Of a stretch of DNA of 8,941 bases, positions 7,314-8,941 are shown piece after piece. Origin of the DNA: Dethiobacter sp. (GTDB taxonomy: Bacteria > Bacillota_D > Dethiobacteria > Dethiobacterales > Dethiobacteraceae). A model generated the notes under the pieces. It did not search any database, was not told where the DNA came from, and was given only the letters and a program-made list of their open reading frames with translations. Made by a program: the position numbers and the translations under genes. Position 1 is the stretch's first letter. Each line of letters begins with the position of its first letter. The DNA is taken from positions 1 through 8,941 of the forward strand of contig JAGXSQ010000026.1 in assembly GCA_018333395.1 (NCBI GenBank). The letters run 5' to 3'.

Positions 7314-7396
7314 ATGCGCTCTCCTTTCAGGTGGTTTTGCGGGTGTATTTCGCCCGGGAGAAGGCAAATCCCTTTTCCCGGAAGCCACTCGCTCTC

Positions 7397-7424
7397 TTGA
7401 CAAATAATCCCCAATTCTTATGCA
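7397..7424 (+). promoter_or_regulatory. Possible sigma-A-type promoter for the DUF4365 gene
   Basis: A consensus -35 box TTGACA (7397-7402) is followed after 16 bp by TATGCA (7419-7424), a weak -10. An alternative TTATAT at 7426 is too far from this -35. It lies about 75 bp upstream of the GTG start, in the pspC/DUF4365 divergent region. Only the -35 is convincing. Confidence 0.35.
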
Positions 7425-7496
7425 GTTATATTCTTCCACCAGCCAACCGCGCATAAAGAGAACAAGACCCCACCAGGCCTAAGCAGGAAATAGACA

Positions 7497-8087
7497 GTGC
7501 GTTTCGCTCAGAAAGGGGATATCGATGAATATCCCGCAACCGATAGGGTAGGAGTTTCAAAGCTGGAAACATTGTTCGCAGAATCCGGCTGGTTCTTTCG
7601 GGAGCAGTTCGTCAAAGACTGTGGAATTGATGCCCAGGTTGAGGTTGTGAAAGACAATGAGCCTACGGGTCAGCTCATAGCGATACAGATCAAATCAGGA
7701 AAGAGCTACTTCTCTGAATCCGACGATAAGACGATAACGTATCGCCCCGACACCAAGCACATCGAATATTGGTTGCGTTATGACTTGCCAGTCATCATTG
7801 TATTATTTAATCCCGTTGAGGATAAATTCTATTGGGTGCCAATATTAAAAGACGCGATAGAAAAAACAAGTAAAGCTTACAAAATTGTGATATCCAAGGC
7901 TAATGTGCTGACTCCGAAGAATTGTACCCTTCTGAAAAATGTGTATAAGCTTGATGTTCCCACGTACAGGCTGAAACGCCTATTGCTTGACTTAGAGTGG
8001 ATGAAGCTAGTCGCGACCGGGGAATGTGTCTATGCTGAATTCGATATGATGGATCCCAATGTCAAGACACGATTTTCAAGTTTCTAA
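7497..8087 (+). CDS. DUF4365-domain protein, possible PD-(D/E)xK-like nuclease
   Basis: The 196-residue product matches the DUF4365 pattern. An N-terminal helix (KLETLFAESGWFFREQ) is followed by CGIDAQVEV, IAIQIKSGKSYF, then HIEYWLRYDLPVIIVL and YWVPI. The E36, D45 and Q64-x-K66 spacing is that of a PD-(D/E)xK fold with Q in place of the usual acidic residue before x-K. That supports a DNA-cleaving or degenerate nuclease role, but no activity can be assigned. The start is GTG at 7497 with AGGA 8 nt upstream; no in-frame ATG precedes the conserved domain. The gene is more AT-rich than the methyltransferase operon. It stands alone between divergent pspC and a transposase remnant, as an accessory gene would. 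DUF4365 proteins often occur as single genes near defence or mobile regions. Confidence 0.8.
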   Translation: MRFAQKGDIDEYPATDRVGVSKLETLFAESGWFFREQFVKDCGIDAQVEVVKDNEPTGQLIAIQIKSGKSYFSESDDKTITYRPDTKHIEYWLRYDLPVIIVLFNPVEDKFYWVPILKDAIEKTSKAYKIVISKANVLTPKNCTLLKNVYKLDVPTYRLKRLLLDLEWMKLVATGECVYAEFDMMDPNVKTRFSSF

Positions 8088-8364
8088 GCGACACGGGGTT
8101 CCTCCTTTCTGGTTTTGTACTTTCTCGGAAACTCGCAAGCGAGCATCCACTCCGCTTTTCGGTCTGGAGGTTTTTAATTTTCCTCCAGATTTTCTCGACA
8201 GCATCATATAGCAGTAACAAGAGATATTTAAAATTATTTAGAGATAATCCAACAAAATATAGGTATTTGGCTGTAATTGGCACTTGACATTTCCCATATC
8301 GCCCCAAAATGAATTTGGAGACATTATTTACCAGTCTCTGAATACGATGAAGGAGGCGATTGTT
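8088..8364. other. AT-rich intergenic region between DUF4365 gene and transposase fragment
   Basis: This stretch of 277 bp holds the hairpin at 8163-8189, a small palindrome CTCGCAAGCGAG near 8131-8142 and an AT-rich run at about 8205-8275. A TTGACA occurs at 8284, but I see no matching -10. The left end of the transposase element should lie here; I could not define its inverted repeat because the other end is lost. Confidence 0.5.
8163..8189 (+). terminator. Possible Rho-independent terminator after the DUF4365 gene
   Basis: A perfect 8-bp inverted repeat (TCTGGAGG / CCTCCAGA) encloses an 11-nt AT loop and is followed by TTTTC on the plus strand. It lies 75 bp after the DUF4365 stop. The short T tract and long loop make it a weak terminator by rule. 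Confidence 0.4.
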
Positions 8365-8700
8365 ATGCTAGGCTTCTGGCGGTCACATGAGCAGTTCCAT
8401 CTCTGGTTGGGGCAGAGGTTATTGGCGTTTCTCCCTGAGCACGAAAAGCTAATCCGGTTTTACGCCCACATTCTGGAGAAGGTGTATATCCTTAACTTGG
8501 ACAGGCTGCTCCCTCTGGTGTCCGACCGGTATTCCTGCACAGGCAGGCCGGCCGCAAACCAACCGGAGATTTTCCGGGCGCTGGTGGTGATGATCCATGC
8601 AGAAAAGCGCTGGTTTTGGTCAGCTTCTCTGGCCGCGATAAATATACATATGACCATTCCTTTCCGCTGCGCTTCAAGGCAAAAAGATGGTGCCATCTAA
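8365..8700 (+). pseudogene. 5' fragment of a DDE-type transposase gene
   Basis: The ATG at 8365 has a perfect AAGGAGG at 8350-8356, 8 nt upstream. The first 75 or so residues look like the N-terminus of a transposase: GFWRSHEQFHLWLGQRL, then HEKLIRFYAHILEKVYILNL and a YSCTGRPAANQPEIFRALVVM segment. Complete members of such families are about 400 or more residues. Here the family-like sequence stops near IHAEKRW and the frame ends after 111 codons, so the catalytic DDE part is absent. The frame is also open upstream to 8284 but the ribosome binding site decides for 8365. I cannot name the IS family with certainty. The fragment ends inside the antitoxin stop codon region, which places a deletion or rearrangement junction at about 8600-8700. 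Confidence 0.65.
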
Positions 8701-8939
8701 CCTTCCATCCGCTCCACCACATCATCAGCAACAGCACACTCTGCCGCCTCCCGCAGCTCCTCAACCGAAAGGGGTGACTGGCTGGTCTTAAAAATACCGG
8801 AAGTGCGTGCGACAACGCTCCCTTTGCGCATCAACCTGACCCGGTCGCCTTCCACAATAAAAGCGATCTTGTCATGTTTTTTCATCCCCAGGAGTCGACG
8901 GATTTCTACGGGAATGGTAACCTGGCCTTTGGTGGTCAT
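8697..8939 (-). CDS. AbrB/MazE-like antitoxin, SpoVT-AbrB domain (5' end at window edge)
   Basis: The 80-residue product starts with the swapped-hairpin DNA-binding domain MTTKGQVTIPVEIRRLLGM, then KKHDKIAFIVEGDRVRL, and ends with a toxin-binding-like tail (SVEELREAAECAVADDVVERMEG). Such proteins normally repress their own operon and neutralise a PIN-domain (VapC-like) toxin encoded directly downstream. No toxin follows here: downstream lies the convergent transposase fragment, whose stop overlaps this gene's stop by a few bases. The ATG at 8939 is plausible, but family members often have a few more residues, and the upstream codon is cut by the window, so the true start may be outside. Confidence 0.88.
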   Translation of the reverse strand: MTTKGQVTIPVEIRRLLGMKKHDKIAFIVEGDRVRLMRKGSVVARTSGIFKTSQSPLSVEELREAAECAVADDVVERMEG

Positions 8940-8941
8940 CG

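Noticed and set aside
7354..7381. Inverted repeat CCGGGA/TCCCGG in the pspC leader
   Set aside because: A six-base stem with a 16-base loop is too weak to call a regulatory structure.
8284..8312. TTGACA upstream of the transposase fragment as a promoter
   Set aside because: There is no acceptable -10 box at 16-18 bp spacing.

Overview
The window carries a two-gene DNA helicase and DNA methyltransferase operon on the minus strand, of a kind found in defence islands. It is heavily colonised by one family of REP palindromes and their Y1 (HUH) transposase. A short cluster of housekeeping, accessory and remnant genes follows on the right. Strong AAGGAG-type ribosome binding sites, a PspC gene, an AbrB-type antitoxin and a transposase fragment of a type I associate with anaerobic Gram-positives suggest a Firmicute, perhaps Clostridia or Peptococcaceae. 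This placement is an inference of low to moderate confidence.

Layout. Positions 1-2946 (minus) are one continuous open frame of 982 codons that runs off the left edge. It encodes a DUF1156-family adenine-specific DNA methyltransferase. A complete REP-associated tyrosine transposase (RAYT) with its flanking REPs (675-1330) sits inside this gene in the same strand and frame, between methyltransferase motif I (DPFAGGG) and the catalytic DPPY motif. The same gene holds a 66-bp inverted REP pair (1751-1816), an in-frame 18-bp tandem repeat (1802-1873) and a further REP cut by the window edge (1-14). None of them introduces a stop. Between methyltransferase and helicase lies a diverged, internally deleted copy of the RAYT element (3016-3234). 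Positions 3241-6819 (minus) encode a 1192-residue SNF2/DEAH helicase with a C-terminal DUF3883 (PD-(D/E)xK-like) domain. A C-terminal gene fragment (6824-7042) ends a few bases before it.

The right part holds a PspC-domain membrane protein (7104-7313, minus), a divergent DUF4365 protein (7497-8087, plus), a 5' transposase fragment (8365-8700, plus) and an AbrB/MazE-like antitoxin at the edge (8697-8939, minus) that has no toxin gene after it.

The helicase probably translocates on DNA and the methyltransferase marks self DNA, as in other helicase-methylase defence modules. A partner gene such as a DUF499 ATPase may lie beyond the left edge. The striking point is that the methyltransferase frame has survived at least three insertion events of one REP/RAYT family. 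This resembles the in-frame palindromic elements known from Rickettsia, but here a whole transposase is included.
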